Below, piece by piece: positions 5,971 through 6,027 of a DNA stretch of 6,027 bases. The notes under the pieces were generated by a model that searched no databases, had not been told where the DNA came from, and saw only the letters and a program-made list of their open reading frames with translations. Position 1 is the first letter of the stretch. Each line of letters opens with the position of its first letter. The translations under genes were made by a program, and so were the position numbers. This DNA comes from a bacterium (GTDB lineage Bacteria > Chlamydiota > Chlamydiia > Chlamydiales > SM23-39), in contig JAKAFF010000098.1 in NCBI GenBank assembly GCA_021818045.1, positions 1-6,027 on the forward strand, written 5' to 3'.

Positions 5971-6027
5971 ATAAGTGTTCCTCCGCCCAGAGAGAGACCT
6001 TCGTGGCCACCTCTATCTCCTCCCCCC
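5900..6027 (-). CDS. possible 3' end of a minus-strand gene running into the fold-back repeat
   Basis: Two minus-strand frames are open from the right edge. One ends in TGA at 5902-5900 and contains EEIEVATKVSLWAEEHLYTQ and then MNSKVGFSATRKLAEF from within the repeat arm. The other ends in TAA at 5906-5904 and is Gly-rich at the start (GGGDRGGHEGLSLGGG). The first looks more protein-like. Only 42 codons are visible, so neither can be assigned. If real, the gene is convergent with the outer-membrane protein gene and its last 20 or so codons come from the inverted repeat. The minus-strand sequence 6027-5971 otherwise shows no feature. Confidence 0.25.
   Translation of the reverse strand, partial: GEEIEVATKVSLWAEEHLYTQMNSKVGFSATRKLAEFTYRK

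Overview
The window most likely comes from a member of the Chlamydiota, probably an environmental chlamydia rather than Chlamydia itself. Three things point there. A short RodZ-like helix-turn-helix membrane protein lies head-to-head with an RNase HIII gene, as I recall for CT009/CT008 of Chlamydia trachomatis. A Pkn1-type protein fuses a Hanks kinase to an FGE-sulfatase domain. The RodZ-like protein lacks the periplasmic domain. The assignment rests on gene content and architecture; no database search was run.

Layout: 1-215 holds no complete gene, only what looks like the 3' tail of a plus-strand gene ending at 208, possibly frameshifted. A minus-strand unit follows, read from right to left: the RodZ-like gene (2462-2055), then pkn1 (ATG at 2030, stop at 216), 24 bp apart. 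A 67-bp divergent promoter region (2463-2529) separates it from a plus-strand unit: rnhC (2530-3417), recN (3414-4895) and a predicted outer-membrane barrel protein (4892-5785). Both junctions in that unit are 4-bp stop/start overlaps (TTGA and ATGA), so the three genes are probably one translationally coupled operon. The intergenic end holds a striking fold-back inverted repeat of about 160 bp (5809-5970), possibly a MITE. Two minus-strand frames run from the right window edge into its right arm.

Functionally, the left unit joins cell shape and division (RodZ, an MreB partner) with a cytoplasmic kinase-like protein whose catalytic-loop Asp is replaced by Ser. The right unit joins RNA-DNA hybrid removal (RNase HIII), double-strand-break repair (a short RecN) and an envelope protein of unknown role. 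The points most worth a second look are the fold-back element, the altered kinase active site with a Cys-less FGE domain, the divergent RecN, and the possibly leaderless rnhC transcript.
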